From Luteibacter sp. 9135 (lineage in GTDB: Bacteria > Pseudomonadota > Gammaproteobacteria > Xanthomonadales > Rhodanobacteraceae): a DNA stretch of 64,000 nucleotides. Both the position numbers and the translations under genes were made by a program. Of this stretch, positions 8,895 to 17,933 are shown one piece after another (the first letter of the stretch is position 1; the number at the start of each line of letters is the position of its first letter). Where the stretch lies: assembly GCF_000745005.1 (NCBI RefSeq), contig NZ_JQNB01000001.1, forward strand, positions 1,521,001-1,585,000. The letters are read 5' to 3'. The notes beneath the pieces were generated by a model, which was not told the DNA's origin, did no database searches, and saw only the letters and a program-made list of their open reading frames with translations.

Positions 8895-11800
8895 TTACTC
8901 CCCGATAGTCAGCAGCGACGCATTGCCGCCGGCTGCCGTCGTGTTGACCGTGAGCGTACGCTCACCGGCGAAGCGCAGCAGGTAGTGCGGGCCACCGGCC
9001 TTCGGACCGGTGCCGGACAGGCCTTCGCCGCCGAACGGCTGCACGCCGACCACCGCACCGATCTGGTTGCGGTTGACGTAGCAGTTGCCCACGCGGGCGT
9101 GGCTGGAGATGTAATCGATGGTGTCGTCGATACGGCTGTGGATGCCGAGCGTGAGGCCGAAGCCGGTGGCGTTGATCTGGTCCACCACCTTGGCCAGGTC
9201 GGCGCCGTGCCAGCGGATCACGTGCAGCACCGGCCCGAAGATCTCGCGGGTCAGCATGTCCAGCGACGGGATCTCGTAGGCACGCGGTGCGAAATAGGTG
9301 CCGTGCGCGGTGGACTCCGGCAGTGCCACTTCGCCGATCTTTTTCGCTTCACGGTCCATGCGTGCGGCATGGTCGACCAGGATGGTGCGAGCGTCCTCGT
9401 CGATGACCGGGCCGACGTCGGTCGAGAGCAGGCCGGGGTCGCCGACCTTCAGTTCGGCCATGGCGCCTGCCAGCATCGCGATGACCTTGTCGGCGATGTC
9501 TTCCTGCACGAACAGCACGCGCGCCGCGGAGCAACGCTGGCCGGCGGACTGGAACGCCGAGGCGATCACGTCCTTGACGATCTGCTCGGGCAGGGCGGAC
9601 GAGTCGGCGATCATCGCGTTCTGGCCGCCGGTCTCGGCGACCAGCGCGGCGATGGGCGCATTGCGTGCGGCGAGCGCGCGGTTGATCGCCCAGGCGGTGT
9701 CGGTGGAGCCGGTGAAGGCCACGCCGGCCACGCGGGGGTCGCGGGTGAGCGCGGCACCGACCGTGGCGCCATCGCCCGGCAGGTACTGCAGGATGTCGGT
9801 CGGCACGCCGGCGGCGTGCAGCAGCTTGACCGCGGCGTGGCCGATCAGCGAGGTCTGCTCGGCCGGCTTGGCGATCACGGCGTTGCCTGCCGCCAGCGCG
9901 GCGGCCACCTGGCCCAGGAAGATCGCCAGCGGGAAGTTCCATGGGCTGATGCAGACGAACACGCCGCGGCCGTTGAGGAACAGCTGGTTGCTTTCGCCGG
10001 TGGGGCCCGGCAACTGCTCGGGCTGGCCGAACAGGCGGCGGGCCATGGTCGCGTAGTAGCGCAGGAAGTCGGCGGCCTCGCGGATCTCGGCAATCGCATC
10101 CGGCAGGCTCTTTCCCGCTTCGCGCACGCACAGCGCGATGAACTCGGCGCGGTTGTGCTCCAGTTGCTCGGCGGCATGCTCGAGAATGGCGGCGCGGCTG
10201 GCGGCCGGCAGGCGATCCCAGCCCGGCTGCGCCTTCACGCCCGCGGCCAGCGCCTTGTCGACCAGCGCCGGGTCGGTGTTTTCCACCGTACCGATGATGC
10301 GACGACGGTCGGACGGGTCGGTGACCTCGGTCTTCGTGCCGGCGGCGGCGCCACCGGCGACCAGCGGGGCCGCGGCCCAGGGGCCGCTGTGGCGGTTGAC
10401 GGCGTCGGCGAGCTCGTTCAGCTCGTTGTCGTTGGCGAAATTCATGCCCATGGAATTTTTCCGGAGTTCGCCGTACAGGTTGACCGGCAGGGGAATGCGG
10501 GGGTGGGGAATGGAGCTGAAGGCGCGCACCGTCTCGCACGGGTCGGCGACCAGGTCGCGCACCGGTACGCTCTCGTCCACCACGCGGTTGACGAAGCTGG
10601 TGTTGGCGCCGTTCTCGAGCAGGCGGCGAACCAGGTAGGGCAGGAGGTCCTCATGGCTGCCCACCGGCGCATACACGCGGCAGGGCACGTTGAGCTTGTC
10701 CTTGCCGATCACCTCCGCGTACAGGTCCGCACCCATGCCGTGCAGGCGCTGGTTCTCGTACGGGCGGCCCTTGGCGATGTGGTGGATGGCGGCGATGGTG
10801 TGCGCGTTGTGCGTGGCGAACTGCGGGTACACCGCGTCGCCGCCGGCGGCGAACAGGCGATGCGCGCAGGCCAGGTAGGAGACATCGGTGTTCGGCTTGC
10901 GCGTGTACACCGGGTAGCCGGACAGGCCGTTTTCCTGCGAACGCTTGATCTCGGCGTCCCAGTAGGCACCCTTCACCAGCCGCACGAACCAGCGACGGCC
11001 GTTGGCACGGGCCTTCTCGGTCACCCAGTCGATCACAAACGGGGCACGCTTCTGGTACGCCTGGATGACGATGCCCAGGCCGTTCCAGCCTTCCAGCGAC
11101 GGATGCGCGAAGACGTCGCCGATGATGTCCAGCGACAGTTCAAGGCGGTCGGTTTCTTCCGCGTCCACGGACAGGGCGATGCCGTTCTTGAACGCCAGTT
11201 CGGACAGTTCGAGCAGTTTGGCGCCCAGTTCGACCCGTGCGCGTGCCCGGTTGGCCACTTCGTAGCGCGGGTGCAGCGCCGACAGCTTGACCGAGATCGA
11301 CGGGGCCTCGAGGTTGTTCGGGAACGGGCCGCGGCCACCGAGCGCGTTGATCGCGTCACGGTAGTCCTGCTGATAGCGCTCCGCCGTGGCCTGGGTCAGC
11401 GCCGACTCGCCGAGCATGTCGTACGAGTAACGGTAGACCGCATGCTCCTTTTCGGCGGAACGGTCCAGGGCTTCCTTGATGGTCCGCCCCATCACGAACT
11501 GGTGCCCCATGATCCGCATGGCCTGGCGCACGGCCAGGCGCACCACGGGCTCGCCGGCACGGCCGACCAGGCGGCGCAGCGCGGAGGTGAAGTCGTGGCG
11601 CGTTTCCTCCGCCAGATTGACCAGGTGGCCGGTGAGCATCAGGCCCCAGGTGGAGGCGTTGACGAACACGGATTCGCTCTGGCCCAGGTGTTTCTTCCAG
11701 TTCGCGTCGCCCAGCTTGTCGCGAATGAGCTTGTCGGCCGTGGCCTTGTCGGGGATGCGCAGCAGCGCCTCGGCCACGCACATCAGCAGCACGCCCTCTT

Positions 11801-12047
11801 CGGAGGACAGGTCGTACTGGCGCATGAAGGATTCGACGGCGCTCTGGTCCTTGGCGCGGGCGCGTACCCGGGTCACCAGGCCGGCGGCCACGTCGATGAC
11901 GTGCTCGCGCTCGGTCGGCGGCAGGGTAGCCTGGGCCAGCAGGTCGTTCACGGCCTCGGTTTCGTCGCGCAACCAGGCGGACGTGATACGCGCGCGCGCC
12001 GGCTCGGCGCCGGTGGGGAGTTCGGGACGGAGGATCTGTGGGTTCAC
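8895..12047 (-). CDS. putA: Bifunctional proline dehydrogenase/L-glutamate gamma-semialdehyde dehydrogenase PutA (short type, no DNA-binding domain)
   Basis: 1050 aa. The N-terminal half is the FAD beta-alpha barrel proline dehydrogenase (motifs ISVKLSALHPRYE, RLVKGAYWDAEIKRSQ, FATHNAHTI). The C-terminal half is the aldehyde dehydrogenase, with SPWNFPLAIF, Glu in VAETGGQNAM and the catalytic Cys in SAGQRCSAARV, followed by EIFGPVLHV and LTVNTTAAGGNASLL. It oxidises proline to glutamate in two channelled steps at the inner membrane face. The ribbon-helix-helix repressor domain of E. coli PutA and the extra C-terminal domain of longer PutAs are both absent, so it should not repress its own gene; a separate regulator is expected. 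Its start faces the DUF2244 gene. Confidence 0.97.
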   Translation of the reverse strand: MNPQILRPELPTGAEPARARITSAWLRDETEAVNDLLAQATLPPTEREHVIDVAAGLVTRVRARAKDQSAVESFMRQYDLSSEEGVLLMCVAEALLRIPDKATADKLIRDKLGDANWKKHLGQSESVFVNASTWGLMLTGHLVNLAEETRHDFTSALRRLVGRAGEPVVRLAVRQAMRIMGHQFVMGRTIKEALDRSAEKEHAVYRYSYDMLGESALTQATAERYQQDYRDAINALGGRGPFPNNLEAPSISVKLSALHPRYEVANRARARVELGAKLLELSELAFKNGIALSVDAEETDRLELSLDIIGDVFAHPSLEGWNGLGIVIQAYQKRAPFVIDWVTEKARANGRRWFVRLVKGAYWDAEIKRSQENGLSGYPVYTRKPNTDVSYLACAHRLFAAGGDAVYPQFATHNAHTIAAIHHIAKGRPYENQRLHGMGADLYAEVIGKDKLNVPCRVYAPVGSHEDLLPYLVRRLLENGANTSFVNRVVDESVPVRDLVADPCETVRAFSSIPHPRIPLPVNLYGELRKNSMGMNFANDNELNELADAVNRHSGPWAAAPLVAGGAAAGTKTEVTDPSDRRRIIGTVENTDPALVDKALAAGVKAQPGWDRLPAASRAAILEHAAEQLEHNRAEFIALCVREAGKSLPDAIAEIREAADFLRYYATMARRLFGQPEQLPGPTGESNQLFLNGRGVFVCISPWNFPLAIFLGQVAAALAAGNAVIAKPAEQTSLIGHAAVKLLHAAGVPTDILQYLPGDGATVGAALTRDPRVAGVAFTGSTDTAWAINRALAARNAPIAALVAETGGQNAMIADSSALPEQIVKDVIASAFQSAGQRCSAARVLFVQEDIADKVIAMLAGAMAELKVGDPGLLSTDVGPVIDEDARTILVDHAARMDREAKKIGEVALPESTAHGTYFAPRAYEIPSLDMLTREIFGPVLHVIRWHGADLAKVVDQINATGFGLTLGIHSRIDDTIDYISSHARVGNCYVNRNQIGAVVGVQPFGGEGLSGTGPKAGGPHYLLRFAGERTLTVNTTAAGGNASLLTIGE

Positions 12048-12221
12048 GGAGGGGATCGGGGCGAGGGGGAACGCCTATTGTAAGGGAGGCCGATGCGCCA
12101 TGTGTGTTGCGCTGCGGGGCCCGCCGGCGTGGCACCCCTGCGACATCGCGCCGCTTCCCAACCTTGCCGCTTACTGGCTACCGCCCTATCATCCCAACGT
12201 TCAAGGCACGCGACGACTTCC

Positions 12222-12704
12222 ATGATCGTGCTTCGACCGAATGCCGTGGGCGGGCCGCGCGTGTTGTGGCTCCGGCCCAACCGGGCGCTGGACCGGCGCG
12301 GTCTTCGGCGGGTCGTGGTGGGCCTGGCGGCCCTGGCGCTGGCAACGGCGTCGCTCGGCGCGTGGCAAGGGAATGTGTTCGCCCCCGTGTTCGCCCTGGC
12401 GGAGTCGTTCGTCGTCGGGTTCGCGCTTGGCGCAGCCTGGCGGGCCGGCGGCAAGGGCGAGCGCATCGTGGTGGGGGCCGACACGCTCGAAGTGCGTGCG
12501 GTGCCGGGTCGTCGGGTCGTCCGTTTCCAGACACACTGGGTACGGGTAGGGTTGGCTTCGGGAAACGGGCGGCAGCGCCTGTTGCTCGCGTCACATGGGA
12601 ACGAGCTCGAAATCGGCGCCTTCCTGGGGGAAGAGGAAAGGGTCGAGGTGTCCAGGAAACTCATGGTGCTGCTGTCCGAAGTCTCAGGCCAGACGCGCAG
12701 GTAG
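12222..12704 (+). CDS. DUF2244 membrane protein upstream of cytochrome oxidase genes
   Basis: 160 aa from an ATG at 12222 (peptide MIVLRPNAVGG). Two adjacent hydrophobic segments (residues ~35-50 and ~55-75) are followed by a soluble part with VVGADTLEVRAVPGRR, HWVRVGL and a C-terminal helix. This is the layout of DUF2244 proteins, which commonly precede coxB in proteobacteria. Role unknown; context suggests oxidase assembly or regulation. The upstream frame extension to 12093 is not homologous in appearance. It is 20 bp from coxB and likely cotranscribed. Confidence 0.75.
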   Translation: MIVLRPNAVGGPRVLWLRPNRALDRRGLRRVVVGLAALALATASLGAWQGNVFAPVFALAESFVVGFALGAAWRAGGKGERIVVGADTLEVRAVPGRRVVRFQTHWVRVGLASGNGRQRLLLASHGNELEIGAFLGEEERVEVSRKLMVLLSEVSGQTRR

Positions 12705-12724
12705 GTTCACTAAAGGTGCAAGAA

Positions 12725-13624
12725 ATGACATCTGGCGGCATCGGACGATGGAAGGCGGCGTGCGTGGCTAGTGCCCTCGCCCTGTTCGGCGGGGCGGCAT
12801 GGGCCAACCCGGAACCGAACCAGCTCAACATGACCAAGGGGGTCAGCGAGTGGTCGCCCTATGCCATGCACATGGTGGCCCTGTGGGTCTGCGTGGTCAT
12901 CGGCATCATCGTCTTCGGCGCGATGTTCGTGGCGATGTTCCGCTTCCGCAAGTCGCGCGGTGCCGTGGCCGAGAAGTGGTCGCACAGCACCCGGCTGGAG
13001 ATCGTCTGGACGGTCATCCCCGTCATCATCTTGGTCTTCCTGGCCAACCTGGCCACGGGGGGCCTGACCTCGTTCGCCGACACCACCGGCGCCGAGATGA
13101 CCATCAAGGTCACCGGTTACCAGTGGAAGTGGCGCTACGACTACGTCGACTACAAGGGCAAAGGGGTGGACAAGGTCGGCTTCATGTCCAAGCTGGAAGA
13201 AACCTCGGACCGTACCCGCCAGCTTCGTTCCAACCTCGACCCGGGCAAGATCCAGGTCGACGGCTACCAGACCTACCTGCTCGACGTGGACAAGCCGCTG
13301 GTGGTCCCCGTGCACACCAAGATCCGCTTCATCATCGTCGGCGGCGACGTCATCCACTCCTGGTGGGTGCCGGCGCTGGGCTGGAAGATGGACGCCATTC
13401 CGGGCATCGCCAACGCCGCCTGGACCAACATCAAGGAGCCGGGTGTGTACCGCGGCCAGTGCGCCGAACTGTGCGGCCAGGACCACGGCTTCATGCCGAT
13501 CGTGGTCAAGGCCGTGCCCAAGGCGGAATTCGAACAGTGGCTGGCGACACAGGAAGACGAGGCACGGGTCCGCAAGGCCGCCGCGACCGCCCAGAACGCC
13601 CCCGCCCCGGTCCCCCAGGGTTAA
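12725..13624 (+). CDS. coxB: Cytochrome c oxidase subunit II
   Basis: 299 aa from an ATG at 12725 with AAAGGTG upstream; the longer open frame extends far 5' but lacks homology. A signal peptide (ending AAWA/N) and two transmembrane helices precede a periplasmic cupredoxin domain. The CuA ligands are visible: His in VGGDVIHSWW, then CAELCGQDHGFM, which supplies two Cys, the Glu backbone ligand, His and Met. It receives electrons from cytochrome c and passes them to subunit I. First structural gene of the aa3 oxidase cluster. The C-terminal tail is short, with no fused cytochrome c domain. Confidence 0.96.
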   Translation: MTSGGIGRWKAACVASALALFGGAAWANPEPNQLNMTKGVSEWSPYAMHMVALWVCVVIGIIVFGAMFVAMFRFRKSRGAVAEKWSHSTRLEIVWTVIPVIILVFLANLATGGLTSFADTTGAEMTIKVTGYQWKWRYDYVDYKGKGVDKVGFMSKLEETSDRTRQLRSNLDPGKIQVDGYQTYLLDVDKPLVVPVHTKIRFIIVGGDVIHSWWVPALGWKMDAIPGIANAAWTNIKEPGVYRGQCAELCGQDHGFMPIVVKAVPKAEFEQWLATQEDEARVRKAAATAQNAPAPVPQG

Positions 13625-13656
13625 CCCGCTCAAGCATTCGGTAGAGGTTCAAGGTT

Positions 13657-15270
13657 ATGGCCCACGCAGCCACCCACGACCACCACGATCACCACGGGGC
13701 CCCGAAGGGGTTCTTCCAGCGATGGGTGATGTCCACCAACCACAAGGACATCGGTACGCTGTACCTGATCTTCTCGCTGACGATGTTCTTCATCGGCGGC
13801 GCCTTCGCGATGGTCATCCGCGCGGAGCTGTTCAAGCCGGGCATGCAGCTGGTGCAGCCGTATTTCTTCAATGAAATGACGACCATGCACGCGCTGGTGA
13901 TGATCTTCGGCGCGATCATGCCGTCGTTCGTCGGTCTGGCCAACTGGATGATCCCGCTGATGGTGGGCGCGCCGGACATGGCCCTGCCGCGCATGAACAA
14001 CCTCTCGTTCTGGATCATGCCGTTCGCGTTCATCCTGCTGCTGTCCACCCTGTTCATGCCGGGCGGCGGCCCTGCCGGCGGCTGGACCATGTACCCGCCG
14101 CTGTCGCTGCAGGGCGAGTCCATCGCGTACACCATCTTCGCCATCCACCTGATGGGCATCAGCTCGATCATGGGTGCGATCAACATCATCGCCACCATCC
14201 TCAACATGCGCGCACCCGGCATGGACCTGCTGAAGATGCCGGTGTTCGTGTGGAGCTGGCTGATCACGGCGTTTCTGCTGATCGCGGTGATGCCGGTGCT
14301 GGCCGGCGCGGTCACCATGCTGCTGACCGACAAGTACTTCCATACCAACTTCTTCAATGCCGCCGGCGGCGGCGACCCGGTGCTGTTCCAGCACATTTTC
14401 TGGTTCTTCGGGCATCCCGAGGTCTACATCATGATCCTGCCGGCGTTCGGGATCATCTCCGAGATCATCCCCACCTTCGCCCGAAAGCCGATCTTCGGCT
14501 ACCGCGCCATGGTGTTTGCCATCGCCTCCATCGCCTTCCTCTCGTTCATCGTCTGGGCGCACCACATGTTCGCCGTGGGCCTGCCGATGGGCGCGGAGAT
14601 CTTCTTCATGTACGCCACGATGCTCATCGCGGTGCCCACGGGGGTGAAGGTCTTCAACTGGGTGTCGACGATGTGGGGCGGCTCGATGACCTTCGAGACG
14701 CCGATGCTGTTCGCCATCGCGTTCGTCATCCTGTTCACCATCGGCGGTTTCTCCGGCCTGATGCTGGCCCTGGCGCCGGCGGACTTCCAGTACCACGACA
14801 CCTATTTCGTCGTGGCCCACTTCCACTACGTGCTGGTGACCGGCGCCGCGTTCTCGATCATGGCCGCCGCGTACTACTGGATGCCCAAGTGGTCGGGCAA
14901 CATGTACAGCGAGACCTGGGGCAAGATCCACTTCTGGTCCAGCGTCATCTCGGTCAACGTGCTGTTCTTCCCGCAGCATTTCCTCGGCCTGGCCGGCATG
15001 CCGCGCCGCATTCCCGATTACAACGTGGCCTTCGCCAACTTCAACATGATCAGCTCGATCGGCGGCTTCTGGTTCGGCGCCTCGCAGCTGATCTTCCTGG
15101 GCGTCGTGGTGCACTGCGTGTTCTTCTCGAAGAAGCGCGCGGCCGACCGCTCGTGGGAAGGGGCCCGGGGCCTGGAGTGGACCGTGCCGTCGCCGGCGCC
15201 GTTCCATACCTTCGACGTGCCGCCGGTCATCCACGACGATGAACTGGCCCACGGCAACACGGAACACTGA
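13657..15270 (+). CDS. ctaD: Cytochrome c oxidase subunit I (aa3 type)
   Basis: 537 aa, twelve hydrophobic segments. Key residues: heme a ligand in TTMHALVMIFG, CuB/cross-linked His-Tyr in WFFGHPEVYIMILPAFG, CuB His pair in VWAHHMF, and heme ligands in VVAHFHYVLVTG. K-pathway and D-pathway regions look typical of A-type oxidases. It reduces O2 to water and pumps protons across the inner membrane. The N-terminus is His-rich (DHHDHHG). It starts 32 bp after coxB. Confidence 0.97.
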   Translation: MAHAATHDHHDHHGAPKGFFQRWVMSTNHKDIGTLYLIFSLTMFFIGGAFAMVIRAELFKPGMQLVQPYFFNEMTTMHALVMIFGAIMPSFVGLANWMIPLMVGAPDMALPRMNNLSFWIMPFAFILLLSTLFMPGGGPAGGWTMYPPLSLQGESIAYTIFAIHLMGISSIMGAINIIATILNMRAPGMDLLKMPVFVWSWLITAFLLIAVMPVLAGAVTMLLTDKYFHTNFFNAAGGGDPVLFQHIFWFFGHPEVYIMILPAFGIISEIIPTFARKPIFGYRAMVFAIASIAFLSFIVWAHHMFAVGLPMGAEIFFMYATMLIAVPTGVKVFNWVSTMWGGSMTFETPMLFAIAFVILFTIGGFSGLMLALAPADFQYHDTYFVVAHFHYVLVTGAAFSIMAAAYYWMPKWSGNMYSETWGKIHFWSSVISVNVLFFPQHFLGLAGMPRRIPDYNVAFANFNMISSIGGFWFGASQLIFLGVVVHCVFFSKKRAADRSWEGARGLEWTVPSPAPFHTFDVPPVIHDDELAHGNTEH

Positions 15271-15273
15271 TCG

Positions 15274-15399
15274 ATGCAGGGCGTCACGGACATCGCCATG
15301 GAGGCGCGCCGCCGGCGCGCCCGCAGGACGGCCCTGATCGCGGGCGGCTTCGCGATCGCGGTCTTCCTCCTTTCGATCGTACAGATGCTCCGGGTCTGA
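15274..15399 (+). CDS. Small membrane protein between ctaD and coxC
   Basis: 41 codons, ATG three bases after the ctaD stop. The product has a basic N-terminal part (EARRRRARR) and one hydrophobic segment (LIAGGFAIAVFLLSIVQML). This matches the size and position of the 'cytochrome oxidase small assembly protein' found at this spot in many proteobacteria (recollection). It is probably translationally coupled to ctaD. In related operons it is followed by ctaG/cox11, which is missing here. Confidence 0.65.
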   Translation: MQGVTDIAMEARRRRARRTALIAGGFAIAVFLLSIVQMLRV

Positions 15400-15432
15400 T
15401 CGGCTAACACGCGACATCCACGGGAAACCACC

Positions 15433-16326
15433 ATGGGTCACCAGCAACAAGACGTCTACTTCGTACCGAGCAAGAGCTACTGGCCGATCGTGGCCGCGGT
15501 GTCCATGTTCGTGACGGTGTTCGGTGCCGCGCACTGGCTGAATGCGCAACCCGGTGAGGGCAGCACGTTCGGCAAGCCGCTGTTCTTGATCGGCATCGTG
15601 ATGATCCTGGGCATGTTCTTCGGCTGGTTCCGCTCGGTGATCCGCGAGTCGCTGGCAGGCAACTACAACAGCCAGGTGGATCGCTCGTTCCGCATGGGCA
15701 TGATGTGGTTCATCTTCTCCGAAGTGATGTTCTTCGGCGCGTTCTTCGGCGCCCTGTTCTACGCGCGCATCTTCTCGGTGCCCTGGCTGGGCGGCGAAGG
15801 CCATGGCGTGCTCACCCACCAGTTCGTCTGGCAGGGTTACGAGGCATCGTGGGGCGCCAACGGCGGTGGCGGTCCGCAGAAGATCGGTGGTTCGTTCCAG
15901 ACCATCGCCGCCTGGGGTCTGCCGCTGCTCAACACGCTGATCCTGCTGTCATCGGGCGTCACCATCACCATCGCGCACCACGCGCTGAAGGCCGGTCATC
16001 GCAAGCCGCTGCTGATCGGGCTGGGCGCCACCGTGCTGCTGGGCTGCCTGTTCCTGTGGTTCCAGGCGCACGAGTACGCGGAAGCGTACGAGCACTTCAA
16101 CCTCACGCTGGGCAGCGGTGTCTACGGCGCCACGTTCTTCATGCTCACCGGCTTCCACGGCATGCACGTGACGCTGGGCACGATCATGCTGGCGATCATC
16201 TGGTTGCGCTGCGCCAAGGGTCACTTCAGCAAGGACGACCACTTCGGCTTCGAAGCCGTGGCCTGGTACTGGCATTTCGTCGACGTGGTCTGGCTGGCGC
16301 TCTTTCTCTTCGTCTACGTGCTCTAA
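15433..16326 (+). CDS. coxC: Cytochrome c oxidase subunit III
   Basis: 297 aa with seven hydrophobic segments. Typical motifs include SEVMFFGAFFGALFYAR, ITIAHHALKAG and the C-terminal FGFEAVAWYWHFVDVVWLALF. Subunit III stabilises the oxidase and helps D-pathway proton uptake. It follows the 41-codon gene by 33 bp and ends the first block of oxidase genes. A hairpin follows. Confidence 0.96.
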   Translation: MGHQQQDVYFVPSKSYWPIVAAVSMFVTVFGAAHWLNAQPGEGSTFGKPLFLIGIVMILGMFFGWFRSVIRESLAGNYNSQVDRSFRMGMMWFIFSEVMFFGAFFGALFYARIFSVPWLGGEGHGVLTHQFVWQGYEASWGANGGGGPQKIGGSFQTIAAWGLPLLNTLILLSSGVTITIAHHALKAGHRKPLLIGLGATVLLGCLFLWFQAHEYAEAYEHFNLTLGSGVYGATFFMLTGFHGMHVTLGTIMLAIIWLRCAKGHFSKDDHFGFEAVAWYWHFVDVVWLALFLFVYVL

Positions 16327-16329
16327 GAA

Positions 16330-16353
16330 AGCGCTGACACGTTTGTCGGCGCT
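16330..16353 (+). terminator. Hairpin after coxC
   Basis: Inverted repeat AGCGCtGACA-CGTT-TGTCgGCGCT starts 3 bp after the coxC stop. It has one mismatch and no T-run, so it may be a weak or factor-dependent terminator or an mRNA 3'-end stabiliser. Confidence 0.4.
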
Positions 16354-16439
16354 GCCCTGACGGCCTTGGCGTAAACCTCGCTCTAAACTCTCCGTGCGCC
16401 TTCATGACGAAGGCCGCCCTCAGCCCACGGAGAGTACCC

Positions 16440-17924
16440 ATGACACGGAACGTCACCGCGCGCCTGTCGCGCTGGTCCCTGATCCTGCTTTCGCTCGGCT
16501 TGGCTTCGGGCGTAGCCGCTGCCGAAGCGCCCCTGCTGTCCTCGGCCAGCGACGCGCGTTTTCGCGCCGTCGGCCTGATCGATGCGCCCGACGGCGGCAC
16601 CTGCACCGGCGCCATCGTCGCCGGGTCCGAGTCTCCCTACGGCAGCCGTCCAGCCTTGCTGCTCACGGCGGGTCACTGCGTGCTCGGGCGGGAGCTCGTC
16701 CCCAACCAGGTGCTGGTCGACGAAGCCGCCCCGTCCGGTTACCGCTTCACCCCTGCATATTTCCAGGACGCGCAGGCCGTGCACCGGCCCGTCGGCGTCG
16801 AGCGCATCCTGTACGCCACGACGAAGGGCATGGATATCGCGGTACTTCGCCTGTCGGTGTCCTATGGCGACCTGGCCGCCACGGGCATCACCCCACTGGT
16901 TCCGTCCGCGCCCGGCATCATCGGCACGCTCCCGGTGGATCTGCCGCAGATTCCCGCCAACGACGTACCGCTCGACGAACGGTTCCTGCGCCTGTCCACC
17001 TGCGAGGCCAGCGAGCCGGTACGGCTGTTCGAGGGTGAGCGCTTCTTCCTTCGTGAATCGGCTACCGACTGCACGGGCGTCGCGGGCGGCTCGTCCGGTT
17101 CGCCGGTGCTGCGCCGTGGCACCTCGCAGATCGTGGGTGTACTCGGTACGATGGTCGACCCGCGCTTCGACGGTTGCGGTTTCGACCGTCCATGCGAATT
17201 GACCGGCAGGCAGCCGTTCTCGCGTGTGGGAGCCAGCTATCTGAGCCTTGTGGCCCCCCTGCGCCATGCCTTGCTTGCCAGCGGCGACTGGAACCCGCAG
17301 TGGCTGGACACTGGCAGCGGCGTGGCCCTGCAACGCACCATCGGCCAGTACACGCGCAGCGAGGTCGTGGAAGAAGGCGAGGTCTCGCCCGCCCGCTGGG
17401 GTATCGTGGTCAGCGACGACACGCGCTGGATTCGCTATAAACACGGCGATGCGTCCACCACGGACTGCGCCAGCCTCGACGGGTACAGTGCCCCGGCGCT
17501 CGCGCGCGAGCAGCCGATGGACCGGCTTCCGGTCGGACCGGCGGAAGGCGTCTACGCCATGTGTGTCCTGGGCCAGCTCGATATCGACAACGACTGGCAG
17601 TCGCCGGAGCGCGCGAGTGTGATGTTGCGCGTGATCGACGACACCGCGCCGACCGCCACGCCACGGCCCTCCGTTCACAACGAGAGCGACGCCGCCTGGA
17701 TCGTCAAGATCCACAGCCCGTACGTGTCGCCGCCCATCGTCAAGGTTGGCCGGCTCCATGCCACGGACTGTAACGACGAAGGCAACTATCGCGAACTGCC
17801 GTCGCTGTTCCTCAGCCTGCCCAAGTCCAAGGGTCCCCTCCGTGTCTGTGTGAAGGGCTCCGACGAAGCGGGCAACGTGTCGCCGGTGGGTACCCTGCAC
17901 CTGCTGCCACCCGCGGCCGACTGA
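16440..17924 (+). CDS. Secreted trypsin-like serine protease with extra C-terminal region
   Basis: 494 aa from an ATG at 16440, with GGAGAG about 6 nt upstream. A Sec signal peptide (cleavage near VAAAEA) precedes a chymotrypsin-fold domain whose triad is His79 (LLTAGHC), Asp132 (KGMDIAVLRL) and Ser219 (AGGSSGSPV). Cysteines are positioned for several disulfides, fitting an exported enzyme and the nearby DsbA proteins. About 200 residues after the protease domain (from ~295) have paired cysteines and an IHSPYVSPPIVKV-like beta segment that I do not recognise; it may be a binding or secretion module. The gene splits the oxidase cluster. Target unknown. Confidence 0.82.
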   Translation: MTRNVTARLSRWSLILLSLGLASGVAAAEAPLLSSASDARFRAVGLIDAPDGGTCTGAIVAGSESPYGSRPALLLTAGHCVLGRELVPNQVLVDEAAPSGYRFTPAYFQDAQAVHRPVGVERILYATTKGMDIAVLRLSVSYGDLAATGITPLVPSAPGIIGTLPVDLPQIPANDVPLDERFLRLSTCEASEPVRLFEGERFFLRESATDCTGVAGGSSGSPVLRRGTSQIVGVLGTMVDPRFDGCGFDRPCELTGRQPFSRVGASYLSLVAPLRHALLASGDWNPQWLDTGSGVALQRTIGQYTRSEVVEEGEVSPARWGIVVSDDTRWIRYKHGDASTTDCASLDGYSAPALAREQPMDRLPVGPAEGVYAMCVLGQLDIDNDWQSPERASVMLRVIDDTAPTATPRPSVHNESDAAWIVKIHSPYVSPPIVKVGRLHATDCNDEGNYRELPSLFLSLPKSKGPLRVCVKGSDEAGNVSPVGTLHLLPPAAD

Positions 17925-17933
17925 TCCGGTGGT

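Noticed and set aside
8793-12083. 1096-codon open frame antisense to putA
   Set aside because: Same shadow effect; PutA on the opposite strand has all catalytic motifs and a terminator in the right place.
13630-15819. 729-codon frame antisense to ctaD and coxC
   Set aside because: Asp/Glu/His/Arg-rich shadow of hydrophobic membrane proteins.
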